From NCBI RefSeq assembly GCF_002873135.1, contig NZ_MCVI01000072.1, positions 1-64,000 of the forward strand: a stretch of 64,000 bases of DNA, read 5' to 3'. The position numbers and the translations under genes were made by a program. This stretch comes from Shewanella sp. 10N.286.48.A6. GTDB taxonomy: Bacteria; Pseudomonadota; Gammaproteobacteria; Enterobacterales; Shewanellaceae. Of this stretch, positions 1-8,593 are shown one piece after another; the stretch's first letter is position 1, and every line of letters starts with the position of its first letter. Under the pieces are notes generated by a model. That model made no database searches and had not been told where the DNA came from. It saw nothing but the letters and a program-made list of their open reading frames with translations.

Positions 1-344
1 AATAAATATTGAGTGAATTTTATCGTTCACGATAACCTAGTTGTTATTTTTTAATTTATATGCGGAATTTTATTCTGTAATTTGTTTTTGTAATAGTTTT
101 ATTTTGTGTTTTTTTTCTAATGTACATGCTATTTACTGGGTTGTTGTCGGTTTGTGCTGAGTGTCTAAATTTGTGATTGTGATGTAAAAATGCGTTACTT
201 TCCTGTGGTTTATATTTTTTTATTGTTGTAGTATGAAACCACGATTCAGGGAAGAGTTAAGAAATTTATTATGGAAGATCCATTTTTTATAATATTTGCC
301 TGCGCCTTCTTCCTTGATAATTCTATTATCAAAGGAACTATCAC
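1..344. other. AT-rich leader upstream of the nine-gene envelope operon
   Basis: This stretch is AT-rich with long T runs and no convincing coding frame. It should hold the promoter of the operon that starts at 345, but I could not pick a confident -35/-10 pair. The ribosome binding site AAAGGAAC lies just before the GTG start at 345. Confidence 0.5.
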
Positions 345-1046
345 GTGAAAAAATCTCTCATCTGTGCATTAATCTGCGTACCATTATTTACTGGCTGTGC
401 TTCAACATCTGATAACGCTGCAACGCTTGATCGAGATCAAGCTGTATCAGAGCTTACTGTCAAAATGGATAACTTAGGCTATAACCCAGTTACTATTCAA
501 CCTGGTGTTGATGAGTTTTTGAATATGGCGGCAGTAATATTAAAACGTCAGCGTAATGTGATTGGTGAATATAGAAAGCAAACTGAAAATTTTAGAGATG
601 TACAAGCATTTTTATATGCTTATAAAGATGCCACCCCTGAAGAGCTTGAGCTTGCCATTGTGACATTTGATGCTGGCGCTAAAACTGAAGAAGAAAAAAT
701 TGCACCAAAAATCAATGCTTATAGCCAAGCGAATGAAAATGTTTACAATCAAAATGTCGAGTTAACAACCACTTTGACTGTAGAGATTGCTAAGTCTGCT
801 TATATCTTATCAGAACATGGCACTGCAGTAGCGCAAGCAACGGCATTAAATGCAGCTGGTTCTCTATTTTCATCTATGATGTCTGATGAAGAAACAGAAG
901 AGGATCCACAAGATCTTGGTACTGCATTATTAAAAGCCACGGATCAATTATCACTAGCACTAGAAGCTAATGAAATTATTGATTTAGAGAAAGAAACAAT
1001 TGATGCAGTTAAACAGCTTCAAGAAGAGCAGGAAGCTAAAAGCTAA
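345..1046 (+). CDS. Exported lipoprotein of unknown function (first gene of LPP20/FlgT-like operon)
   Basis: I do not recognise this 233-residue protein. The N-terminus has a lipoprotein signal: a short basic start, a hydrophobic stretch and the lipobox LFTGC, with Cys at about residue 18 followed by Ala-Ser, which suggests outer-membrane sorting. The mature part is mostly helical by composition, rich in Glu, Gln and Ala, with acidic runs around residues 180-190 (DEETEEDPQD) and a Glu/Gln-rich tail. It starts at GTG with the ribosome site AAAGGAAC 5-7 bases upstream. Its stop codon shares one base with the start of the next gene, so the two are translationally coupled. By position it is a structural or anchoring member of the operon, but that is inference. 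Confidence 0.8.
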   Translation: MKKSLICALICVPLFTGCASTSDNAATLDRDQAVSELTVKMDNLGYNPVTIQPGVDEFLNMAAVILKRQRNVIGEYRKQTENFRDVQAFLYAYKDATPEELELAIVTFDAGAKTEEEKIAPKINAYSQANENVYNQNVELTTTLTVEIAKSAYILSEHGTAVAQATALNAAGSLFSSMMSDEETEEDPQDLGTALLKATDQLSLALEANEIIDLEKETIDAVKQLQEEQEAKS

Positions 1047-1948
1047 TGATTAAAAGCCTATTTGCCTTTTTTATGGCAATTGCTTTTAGCACTTCTGTAT
1101 ATGCTTGGCCTGAGTGGGTAACGCATACACCGACCAATGATGATTACATCATTGGTATTGGAACTGGCAGCGATCGTATCGCTGCCAGAGATGCGGCTTT
1201 AAGCGAGATAGTGGCACAATTAAGTGTTGATTATAGCGTTGAACAAACTCAGGTTATAACGACTAAAAACAGCCATGCAGAAAGCCAATTTACGCAAACG
1301 AGTCAGATGAGTAGTTTGCCTTTTACGCTTGAAGGTGTAGAGGAGTTAAAGGCTGCGCAAGTCGACACTGAAACCGCTTTATTGCTTGGAATAAAAAAAT
1401 CGACACTCATCGCTAACTTAGAAAATGAGTTGGCTATTTTGTCCCGTCTGTCACCTCCTCCATCAAACCCTAGCCTGAAATTTATTTGGGCGCTTCGTTA
1501 TGATGAAACCCTCGATGTTGCCAATAAACGCTTAAGGGTACTGAGCTTACTCAATGCTAGTAATAGTGATTTTTATCAACAGCTTGAGGGTTTTATGGCG
1601 CATAAGCGGCAGGCATTTGATTCTGTGTCCTGCCAAGTCATCGCCAGTCATGAATTAGCTACGGTTAAATCAGTATTAAGCAGCGCACTTCCTCAAGGTG
1701 GTAATACGCCTTTGTGGGTCAAAGCTAATCTGAAATGGAAATACGCTAATCGTGGTGCTAAGCGCTTAGCCCAAGCCAATTTGTTGCTGTCGATTACAGA
1801 AACCAAGTCACCTTTTAGAGTATTACATCAGCGCAATGTTGTTGCCGAAGGCGTCGGTGCTGATTCTGCGATAGCTAAGTCAATTGCGCTGCAGCAGTTA
1901 GAAACACAAGTACAAGACCCTATCAGTAATTGGATGTTCGATAATTAG
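1046..1948 (+). CDS. Secreted LPP20-family-like protein
   Basis: A 300-residue exported protein with an N-terminal signal peptide ending near residue 20 (SVYA). Just after it comes an LPP20-like module: PEWV, then IIGIGTGSDRIAARDAAL and a helix of regularly spaced alanines (residues about 20-60). LPP20 family members (for example FlgP and Helicobacter Lpp20) are small envelope proteins with this short Pro-Trp plus Gly-x-Gly plus Ala-rich helix pattern. The C-terminal half (about 150-300) has no motif I recognise, but shows a second weak Ala-rich stretch near AEGVGADSAIAKSIAL. There is no lipobox, so it is probably periplasmic. Its start overlaps the previous stop by one base, and the next gene follows 8 bases after its stop. 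Confidence 0.75.
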   Translation: MIKSLFAFFMAIAFSTSVYAWPEWVTHTPTNDDYIIGIGTGSDRIAARDAALSEIVAQLSVDYSVEQTQVITTKNSHAESQFTQTSQMSSLPFTLEGVEELKAAQVDTETALLLGIKKSTLIANLENELAILSRLSPPPSNPSLKFIWALRYDETLDVANKRLRVLSLLNASNSDFYQQLEGFMAHKRQAFDSVSCQVIASHELATVKSVLSSALPQGGNTPLWVKANLKWKYANRGAKRLAQANLLLSITETKSPFRVLHQRNVVAEGVGADSAIAKSIALQQLETQVQDPISNWMFDN

Positions 1949-1956
1949 GATTTGTT

Positions 1957-3084
1957 ATGAAATTTGTAAAATATGCTTCTTTTTCTCTACTCGCTTTAGC
2001 TGTGCTGGCGGGTTGTCAAAGTACTCCTGCACAGCAGACTCGCACAGATAAAGTCAGTAATCGAGCATCTAATGCGGAAGTGGCAAAAAGTGCTTACGAA
2101 TTTAAAGACAGTGACATTCGTGTTCCGTCTTATTTTGATACTCAGGGTTTAGACCGCTGTAGTTTCGATGTAAACAATGAAAATGATGGCTGCCCACTGA
2201 AAAAACCTATTGTCCGGATGTATTTTGACGTCGCTAGGGTTACTGGTGAAGGGGAAGGGGTTGAAGCATTAAGTGCCTTTGAAGATCAGCAACTGTTAAT
2301 GATGCTAGAGAATCAGTTTGCTGGCATTAATCGTTTTAGAATTGTTACCCGTGACGATAAAACTGTCTCACAAGAACAACAAACAGTTCTTGATCAGCAA
2401 GGGGCTAAAGCATTAGCTGAAAAAGTCAGTCGCCAGCAAGTGCTTCATCCAGATTACATCGTTAAATTAGATTCACTACGAACGGTTAAAAATGAAGGCA
2501 GTATCACCAGTTGGATGGATTACACCTTAGAGCTAACCAGTTCGGTGCTTAATCCTTACACTCGTGAAAAATTATCTCACCCTAATTTAGGCAAAATTAG
2601 AGTTAAATCTGAAGATGTGCGCCAGCGGTCTGAACTCAAATACGTCACTGCCAGCAATCGTTATGTGAGTGGCTTCCGTTATTTTGATAGTGCTCATGTT
2701 AATGCCGTAGTCAATGATATGGCTTCTCGTGGCATTGATATTTTATTAACGCGTATGCTGACAGAAATGCCTGCAACTACTCAGGTAATGGGTATAAAAG
2801 GTAATCAACTAAGTCTAGACCGCGGTCAAAATGCAGGTGTATTACCCAATGAAACCATGATTGTATTTAGCTATGAAGCAGGGTTTGTTGAACCTATTGG
2901 TGTTGCTCATGTGACTCCTTCTGCCAATAGTTCTATTGGCGAGATCATTCGCTGGAAAGATAATGACCTTGCGGATTCAATCAAGAAAAAAGCTAAAGGT
3001 GGAATTTATCGCCCTAATCCTAACAGTAAAGTATTTGCTGTTTCTGTAGGGACGCCACAAGGCTTTTTGGAGAAACGCACATGA
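1957..3084 (+). CDS. Lipoprotein with CsgG/LpoB-like core and FlgT C-terminal-like domain
   Basis: A 375-residue lipoprotein with lipobox LAGC (Cys about residue 20). The middle (about 65-265) reads like the CsgG/LpoB-type alpha/beta fold: VRMYFDVARV, then a helix leading to FRIVTRDD, then PDYIVKLDSLRTV and long beta-rich lines. The last 100 residues resemble the FlgT C-terminal beta-barrel pattern: a Gly-x-x-x-x-Leu-Asp-x-Gly-Gln-x-Ala-Gly-Val segment, then FVEPIGVAHVTPS. In Vibrio, FlgT helps build flagellar basal-body rings. Here there are no flagellar genes, so the protein may form an outer-membrane-linked ring or scaffold for another structure (inference). Its 3' end overlaps the next gene by four bases (ATGA). 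Confidence 0.7.
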   Translation: MKFVKYASFSLLALAVLAGCQSTPAQQTRTDKVSNRASNAEVAKSAYEFKDSDIRVPSYFDTQGLDRCSFDVNNENDGCPLKKPIVRMYFDVARVTGEGEGVEALSAFEDQQLLMMLENQFAGINRFRIVTRDDKTVSQEQQTVLDQQGAKALAEKVSRQQVLHPDYIVKLDSLRTVKNEGSITSWMDYTLELTSSVLNPYTREKLSHPNLGKIRVKSEDVRQRSELKYVTASNRYVSGFRYFDSAHVNAVVNDMASRGIDILLTRMLTEMPATTQVMGIKGNQLSLDRGQNAGVLPNETMIVFSYEAGFVEPIGVAHVTPSANSSIGEIIRWKDNDLADSIKKKAKGGIYRPNPNSKVFAVSVGTPQGFLEKRT

Positions 3085-4445
3085 GAACAATAGGCTTAAG
3101 TTTATTAGCCTTATTGTCTACGCCACTGGCGGCAGAGGTGAAGGTTCTCCCTGATGGCATGATGGAAACAACTGCCTGCGCTTATGGTCGTGGTAACTTG
3201 GCTATTTCTAGTGCTAAAACCCAAGCTGCGGCAGAGCTGGCAGCATTTATTAAAGGTAATAAAAGTTTAGCTATTACCGACAATAATCAGTTTTTAGGAG
3301 CATCGTTAGATGATGACACTGTGCGCCTTTATGAGCAGCAACGTAGTGACATTATTGAGGGGTTAAGTATGGGGGCTATTCCATTAAACACCTCATCACC
3401 TAGCTTAAGTGGTAATGATACTTGTGTCAGCGTTAGCTTGTCTTTGCTGGATATTCCTGCTCCTAGCCATCAAAACTGGGAAGAAGGTACTCAAAATATC
3501 AGTGTTACCGTGTCGGGTGAAGGTTGGCCTAAAAATGGCAAAACCGCTCGTCATCATGCTGAAATGGATGCTTTACAACGAGCTGTTTCACAGGTGGTTG
3601 GCGTGTGGTTAACCCAGCAGCACAGTCAGTCATCATTGATGAACTTACAGGTGTTAAATGATACTGAAACCACCCAAATGCAAGAGCTTATTGGGCAACA
3701 GTTATCCAGCCATAGCGAAGGTTTAGTTAAAGAGTGGCAGATTTTAGATAGCCAAAATATCGATAATGATGGTTTGCAAGTGACATTGCATGCGGTAGTT
3801 GAAAAAAAACCGCTAGTGCAGCAAGCATCCAAGCTTTTATCAGTAATAGGCTCGCCGCGGGTGAAAGTGATTGCGCCAGAGCCTTTAAAAACCGAATTAA
3901 CCTTATGGTTAGGTGAGCAAGGTGTGGAAGTCGCTAACGTGGCTAGTTTAGTGGTATTGGCCGCTGCTGAGTTAGCGAATACCACCAATACCAGTCGATT
4001 ACACCTCAATGTGAGCGTTCAAGATTTGAGCGGTAATATCTATGGCCACTGGAAAAATAACCCTGCGCTATTAGCTTTGCCCAGTGGTCAGCGAGTTGAA
4101 CAAGACTTAATGTCAGTTCATCTTGCCCATGAACAACAAGCCCAAGATTTACAACAAGCGTTGCAACAGGCGTTTACTCAAGTTGTTGCTCGAGGCGGAC
4201 TAGTCCGCCAAATATGGTTACCCCAATCCCAAATCAAGCAACCGCAAAAACTTCAAGCATTGTTAAGTACCTTGGGCGGAGTGTCTGATGTGACCATATA
4301 TGAAAAAGATAACAACATTGTTGCTAGCCTGAGATATAAAGGCGCGACAGGTGACCTCGCTGATGCCGTGCATCAAGTGTTAACTACCACTGGTAACAGA
4401 TTATCCGCCATCAGTATTGAAAATGATTTTACTCTTAGATATTAA
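3081..4445 (+). CDS. Periplasmic FlgT N-terminal-like protein with tandem LPP20-type modules
   Basis: A 454-residue exported protein with a clear signal peptide cleaved near TPLAAE (about residue 18). Two modules follow the FlgT-N/LPP20 pattern. The first is TACAYGRGNLAISSAKTQAA (about 32-51). The second is GEGWPKNGKTARHHAEMDAL (about 146-165), and each leads into an alanine-rich helix. The pattern 'Gly-x-Gly-x-Ala...Arg/Lys-x-x-Ala-x-x-x-Ala-Leu' is that of FlgT's N-terminal domain. The C-terminal half contains segments with a receptor-like look (IGSPRVKVIAPEPLKTEL) and ends in an alternating beta pattern. FlgT is a flagellar H-ring protein of Vibrio, but the context here is not flagellar. 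Start choice follows the ATGA overlap with the preceding lipoprotein. Confidence 0.7.
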   Translation: MRTIGLSLLALLSTPLAAEVKVLPDGMMETTACAYGRGNLAISSAKTQAAAELAAFIKGNKSLAITDNNQFLGASLDDDTVRLYEQQRSDIIEGLSMGAIPLNTSSPSLSGNDTCVSVSLSLLDIPAPSHQNWEEGTQNISVTVSGEGWPKNGKTARHHAEMDALQRAVSQVVGVWLTQQHSQSSLMNLQVLNDTETTQMQELIGQQLSSHSEGLVKEWQILDSQNIDNDGLQVTLHAVVEKKPLVQQASKLLSVIGSPRVKVIAPEPLKTELTLWLGEQGVEVANVASLVVLAAAELANTTNTSRLHLNVSVQDLSGNIYGHWKNNPALLALPSGQRVEQDLMSVHLAHEQQAQDLQQALQQAFTQVVARGGLVRQIWLPQSQIKQPQKLQALLSTLGGVSDVTIYEKDNNIVASLRYKGATGDLADAVHQVLTTTGNRLSAISIENDFTLRY

Positions 4446-4462
4446 AAAGTAAGGAAACTATT

Positions 4463-5755
4463 TTGAAATTAAGAATATTAACTCTAGCGCTTTCGCTTTC
4501 TATGCCAGCAATGGCGAGCGATGACTTTGATTTAACCGATATGGTGCCGGCAAGACCTGGTGCTGAACAGGTTGATAGCGATGATGTGCTCGTGCAAGGT
4601 GATGCCATCGTCGCTGATGATGCCAGTTTGGCGGTTGCGGTTGCACATCAAGCGTTGATTGAAAATGATGAAGACGGTGTCAAAATGATCCAGGTTGGTA
4701 GTGGAACAGGGATTTTGTCTATTGGTAGCGTCAGTTACACCACCTATGACAACCTCAATGCCACATTACTATCTAAGCGAGGCGCCTATAACCAAGCTTA
4801 CTTGATCGCAAAAAAGCAGCTAATCGAAAACATGACAGGGGTTGATCATCAATGTAGTAATCTCGTTCAGACCAGTATGGATGCGATTGATACTGGCGTT
4901 GATAGTGTTGCCAATACACAAACAAAAATGATGGAAGCCTGTAAGGAGTCGATCTCAGGTTCTCTTGCAGGCTTCGTGACATTTGATGTGTATGACGATG
5001 TTGCAGCAAGTAATGTGCGTGTGAGTTTAATTTCTACGCCTAAAACACGTGCTCAAGTGCGTCAAAAGCATGGTGCAGTAGCGGTCACCACAGATCCTAA
5101 TAGCATTTTTAAACAAGTTGTTAGCGATATCAAAGGTGGGGTGTTACCTCCAGTCGGCGCTAAAATCCTCACCCATGCAGAAACCGGTGAAGTTGTTGTT
5201 ATGGGGTATGGCTCTGCGATTATTCGACAAAATAAAAATAAGTCTGTAGCCAATAAGTTACGCTCTGCAGCCAAGTCACAATCGCAAACCCGAGCTCGCT
5301 CAGCATTATTGGCAACCATGCAAGGTGAGAAAGTGTATTGGGAAGGTAGCTTTGATGAAAAGCAAATGGAAGGTTCTTCACAATTTCAATATGACGACCC
5401 TTACATGCAAGATCCTCAGCAAGTAAAAGTGCTTGAAAATGATCGTGAAACCTTTGTTAACCAATTTAAACAATCTGATGATTACTCGACACTAGCAAAG
5501 GGAACACTGCCTGCGGGTGTCAGTGTAAAAAGCTTTAGTAGTGAAGATGGTTACTGGCAGTACAGTATTGCAGTGTATTCACCAAGCCTTGAAGCTACAG
5601 CGAAAAAAGCCAATAAAGAGATGCAAGTGGGTGGGCAAAGTTTAAATGCCAGCGATAACTCAGCTCGCAAAATTAAGGCTGTTGGCGGTGTAAATAATAA
5701 CGCGGCAAACCCACAAGCAGCTTCAGGCAAGGTATCGAGCACCGAGGAGCTTTAA
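4463..5755 (+). CDS. Exported protein with repeated LPP20/FlgT-N-like modules
   Basis: A 430-residue protein starting at TTG, preceded by a strong ribosome site AAGGAA at 4451-4456. A signal peptide ends at about residue 19 (PAMASDD). I see two internal modules of the operon's recurrent type. One is around residues 90-125: a beta strand, then RGAYNQAYLIAKKQLIE. The other is around 250-290: MGYGSAIIRQNKNKSVANKL, then an Ala/Ser-rich helix. The tail (about 390-430) is low-complexity, rich in Asn, Ala and Ser. The family may be one of the numbered domains of unknown function (I recall DUF6844 for similar proteins, unchecked). The next gene overlaps the stop by one base. Confidence 0.7.
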   Translation: MKLRILTLALSLSMPAMASDDFDLTDMVPARPGAEQVDSDDVLVQGDAIVADDASLAVAVAHQALIENDEDGVKMIQVGSGTGILSIGSVSYTTYDNLNATLLSKRGAYNQAYLIAKKQLIENMTGVDHQCSNLVQTSMDAIDTGVDSVANTQTKMMEACKESISGSLAGFVTFDVYDDVAASNVRVSLISTPKTRAQVRQKHGAVAVTTDPNSIFKQVVSDIKGGVLPPVGAKILTHAETGEVVVMGYGSAIIRQNKNKSVANKLRSAAKSQSQTRARSALLATMQGEKVYWEGSFDEKQMEGSSQFQYDDPYMQDPQQVKVLENDRETFVNQFKQSDDYSTLAKGTLPAGVSVKSFSSEDGYWQYSIAVYSPSLEATAKKANKEMQVGGQSLNASDNSARKIKAVGGVNNNAANPQAASGKVSSTEEL

Positions 5756-6480
5756 TGCTATCTATTGTTTTAGCTGCCTCGATTTTCTCTGGCGACATTT
5801 CCGTAGATAGTAGTGGTGTCGTTAGAGAAACTAGCCCTTTTTTTATTAGTGAGGCAAATGGTAGTAGCGCTAAAGTGGTGGCTTTAAAAACACACTCAAA
5901 AGCTGCTTTACAAGCAGCTTGTCGGCGTGCGTTAACGTTACCGCTACGAGAGCAAGTGCGCGCTGATTTAATGGCGCGTACGTCGCAAGTACTGCCAAAA
6001 CCATTGAGTTTTATAGATGCCAATATTACGGATTATCAACAAGAAAAAACACACGATGGTTTGAATTGTGAAGGTAAGGTTAGTTCTAGTGATGCTTCAT
6101 ATAATATAGCCGGGCTGGCACTCACTGGCGCTTGGTGGGCAGCAGAAGACGGTGATATTGAGTTATTACGTGCGATGCTAAAGGTGGCGTTACAGCATAG
6201 GCGAACACAAGCCGATGCGGTGGCATTAATTGCGAGCCAAACTGATTTAGCATCAGCTTTAGCCTATTTAGACGAACATTTACACCCTGAAAAATTAACC
6301 CTAAACCAAAGTAAAATAGCCGTCGGGAAAATATGGTTAGCCGCTGAAAAATTTGATGAAGTGGTGAACTTAATGGGGGCCTGTGATGAGCCAGTCTGTC
6401 TGCAATTGCTTGAAAATGCAGAGGACAAATTACAACAAATTGAAGCTAGTCAAGCCGATGATTTAAGTAGTTATTTTTAA
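5755..6480 (+). CDS. Hypothetical protein of the envelope operon, possible export signal
   Basis: A 241-residue protein I cannot assign. The N-terminus has a short hydrophobic start (MLSIVLAASIFSG) that could be a minimal signal peptide. Residues about 40-60 (SKAALQAACRRALTLPLREQ) again have the alanine-spaced helix seen in its neighbours. The C-terminal half is helical and repeat-like (LAYLDEHLHPEKL, then a helix pair with EPVCLQLLENAEDKL), which could be Sel1/TPR-like helical hairpins. Two cysteines near residue 210 flank acidic residues. It is coupled to the preceding gene by a one-base stop/start overlap, so co-expression is very likely. The function is unknown. Confidence 0.65.
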   Translation: MLSIVLAASIFSGDISVDSSGVVRETSPFFISEANGSSAKVVALKTHSKAALQAACRRALTLPLREQVRADLMARTSQVLPKPLSFIDANITDYQQEKTHDGLNCEGKVSSSDASYNIAGLALTGAWWAAEDGDIELLRAMLKVALQHRRTQADAVALIASQTDLASALAYLDEHLHPEKLTLNQSKIAVGKIWLAAEKFDEVVNLMGACDEPVCLQLLENAEDKLQQIEASQADDLSSYF

Positions 6481-6534
6481 TCACTAAGAACAATAAAGCC
6501 ATATTGTAAAACGTAAAGGATAAAAATTTAGCGA

Positions 6535-7329
6535 ATGAATGCTCAAGATATTTTAAATAAAAACACCGTCAATACCGGTGGCCAGCCCAAGAAAAAAGGC
6601 TTTTTTGCTCGAGTCGCTTCAGGCTTTTTAGTGCTGATGGTGGTGCTAATGGGCTTGGGTAATTGGGCTGACACCAAGCAATTACTTACAGAGGGTTATC
6701 AAGCATTCATTACTCATTTTACTCACCAGATAGAGGATAAAAGAGTAGCAGCTTTGGATATTGGTAATTATCTTGAGTTTGTGCAGCAGAGTGTGGGTAT
6801 TCCTCAGGTGATTAAAACCTCGAATTTAGATCCCAATATCGAATATCGTTATTATAAAGATCCTAAATATCTGCTGACGCTAATTAACAAAGAGCAGCGC
6901 ATTGTGGGAATTGTGCTACATAGCTTACAACATGAAAATCCGTTACTTGCTGAGTTCACCCCAGCAGTACCTTTTACTGACCACTTACTTAAAGCCAATA
7001 CCATTGCAGATATAACAGCTGATTCAAATTTATTTTTTTATGATTATCAAAATGTGAGTTACTACCTGCAATCTAAAGAATTAGGGGCACAGGGAATGTA
7101 CTTAAATTTGTTGGCCGGTTTCACTGAATATGAACAAGTTCAAACAAATGCCACTTTAACCTTGAATGAGCTTGAACATGCAACGTTAGAAGACAATTCT
7201 GCAGAGGTAAGCCAATTAACACAAAAACTAGCGGCTTATACTGCTAATTTTTATGGCATTTCTGAGATTTCACCGCAATATATTGCAGATTCATTGCTGA
7301 CAAAGTATGAATTCAATGCTTACTTTTAA
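6535..7329 (+). CDS. Bitopic inner-membrane protein of the envelope operon
   Basis: A 264-residue protein with a hydrophilic, Lys-rich N-terminus (GGQPKKKGFFARV), one transmembrane segment at about residues 26-46 (GFLVLMVVLMGLGNW) and a large, probably periplasmic, C-terminal domain. That domain contains YLEFVQQSVGIPQVIKTS and YRYYKDPKYLLTLI, a short beta/alpha pattern like that of small hypothetical E. coli proteins (I recall the label ETEC_3214, unverified). It is the only clear inner-membrane member of the operon, so it could link the periplasmic parts to the cytoplasmic membrane (inference). There are 54 bases between it and the previous gene. The ribosome site AAAGGA is rather far (about 15 bases) from the ATG. 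Confidence 0.7.
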   Translation: MNAQDILNKNTVNTGGQPKKKGFFARVASGFLVLMVVLMGLGNWADTKQLLTEGYQAFITHFTHQIEDKRVAALDIGNYLEFVQQSVGIPQVIKTSNLDPNIEYRYYKDPKYLLTLINKEQRIVGIVLHSLQHENPLLAEFTPAVPFTDHLLKANTIADITADSNLFFYDYQNVSYYLQSKELGAQGMYLNLLAGFTEYEQVQTNATLTLNELEHATLEDNSAEVSQLTQKLAAYTANFYGISEISPQYIADSLLTKYEFNAYF

Positions 7330-7339
7330 GGACATAGTC

Positions 7340-8593
7340 ATGCGTAAACTACTGCTACCAATGATACTTCTACCGTCTTTGGTACTCGCAACAGATGCCT
7401 CTTTTGATGAGTTTAAAAAAGGCTGGAAACAGCAGCAACAGGATTTCAGCCAACAAAGACAGCAAGAATATGACACATTTAGGCAGCAATACTTGGCAGA
7501 CTATGATGCATTTCGTGGCCAACTGCTAGAGCAATGGGCTGCACCTGCGCAAAGCTCAATTGAGCAAGAAATTGTTTATAGTGACGATTTAAACAGCAGG
7601 ATTATTGTTAACGAACAAGCCAATACGTTAACCATAGAGCAGCTTGTTGGGGATGATCCTTTAACGTCAGCAGAACTGGATAAAAGCAATACAGCGACGT
7701 TAGTAAAAATCGTCATCGACAATGACGATTCTTTTGAATTGTTACAGCAAACAACGCCAAAAATGATTCAGCAACCTCAAGTCGAAGCATCTGAAATTTT
7801 GCTAAAACAACAAATTATTGTGCAGCATGAGCAAGTCGTAAATAGCTTTGAGGCTGACGAAAGGCTTACTGAAACTGAGCTAAAGACTAAGAAGCAACAG
7901 CTTGATAAGCAACAGCAGTTACGAGTTAAAAACCTTGAAAAACAAGTAGAGCAAGTTAAAAAGAAGGATGTGAAGTATAAGAATATACAGTCGTATACGA
8001 TTGCGTTACCTGACGACTATTTATATAAAAAGGCATCACCATATTTGGATTCGTTTAATACACAAGCCAGTGAGCAGCGACAAGAACTGGCTTTATTGTT
8101 AGCAATCTCCCATGCTGAGTCATCATTTAATCCAGAAGCAAAATCCCATATACCAGCCTTTGGCTTAATGCAGATTGTCCCGAGATCGGCAGGAATGGAT
8201 GTGGCTAATAAGTTGCTTCAACAAGAAGCTGCTCCCACCGCAAACGAACTCTATCAGCCAGAAACAAATATTCTCTATGGAGCAGGCTATCTTTCGATAT
8301 TATCTGAGCGCTACCTTAAGGGCATTATTGATCCTCAAAGTCGAAAATACTGCGTTATAGCGGCTTACAATACCGGTGCAGGTAATGTCGCTAAGGCATT
8401 TAATGGTGGTAGCAATCGCAATGTTAAACAAGCATTAGGGAAAATAAATACCATGTCTAGTGAGCAGGTTTATCACACTCTAATGCAAGATTTACCTTAT
8501 TCTGAAACTAAGAATTACCTTAAAAAAGTTCGTAAATTAGAAGAGCAATACCAAGCAAAATTACCCACATGGAATGGAAACAGTAAATTATGA
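7340..8593 (+). CDS. Secreted MltC-like lytic murein transglycosylase
   Basis: A 417-residue exported lytic transglycosylase that would cleave the peptidoglycan glycan strand to 1,6-anhydro ends. The signal peptide ends near VLATDAS. Residues about 20-70 are a Gln-rich coiled coil (FKKGWKQQQQ, QQRQQEYDTF). Next comes an MltC N-domain-like part (SDDLNSRIIVNEQ) and a second Gln/Lys coiled coil (about 180-215). The C-terminal SLT domain has the catalytic Glu in HAESSFNP, GLMQIVP, GAGYLSIL and AAYNTGAGN. Classical MltC is a lipoprotein, whereas this one has no lipobox. I chose the ATG at 7340 because TAAGGAC lies 7 bases before it and the signal peptide starts there. An upstream ATG at 7307 adds 11 implausible residues. 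It overlaps the next gene by four bases. Confidence 0.88.
   Translation: MRKLLLPMILLPSLVLATDASFDEFKKGWKQQQQDFSQQRQQEYDTFRQQYLADYDAFRGQLLEQWAAPAQSSIEQEIVYSDDLNSRIIVNEQANTLTIEQLVGDDPLTSAELDKSNTATLVKIVIDNDDSFELLQQTTPKMIQQPQVEASEILLKQQIIVQHEQVVNSFEADERLTETELKTKKQQLDKQQQLRVKNLEKQVEQVKKKDVKYKNIQSYTIALPDDYLYKKASPYLDSFNTQASEQRQELALLLAISHAESSFNPEAKSHIPAFGLMQIVPRSAGMDVANKLLQQEAAPTANELYQPETNILYGAGYLSILSERYLKGIIDPQSRKYCVIAAYNTGAGNVAKAFNGGSNRNVKQALGKINTMSSEQVYHTLMQDLPYSETKNYLKKVRKLEEQYQAKLPTWNGNSKL

Noticed and set aside
5673-6023. 116-codon minus-strand frame across two operon genes
   Set aside because: Overlaps two genes with clear coupling and ribosome logic; no independent signal.
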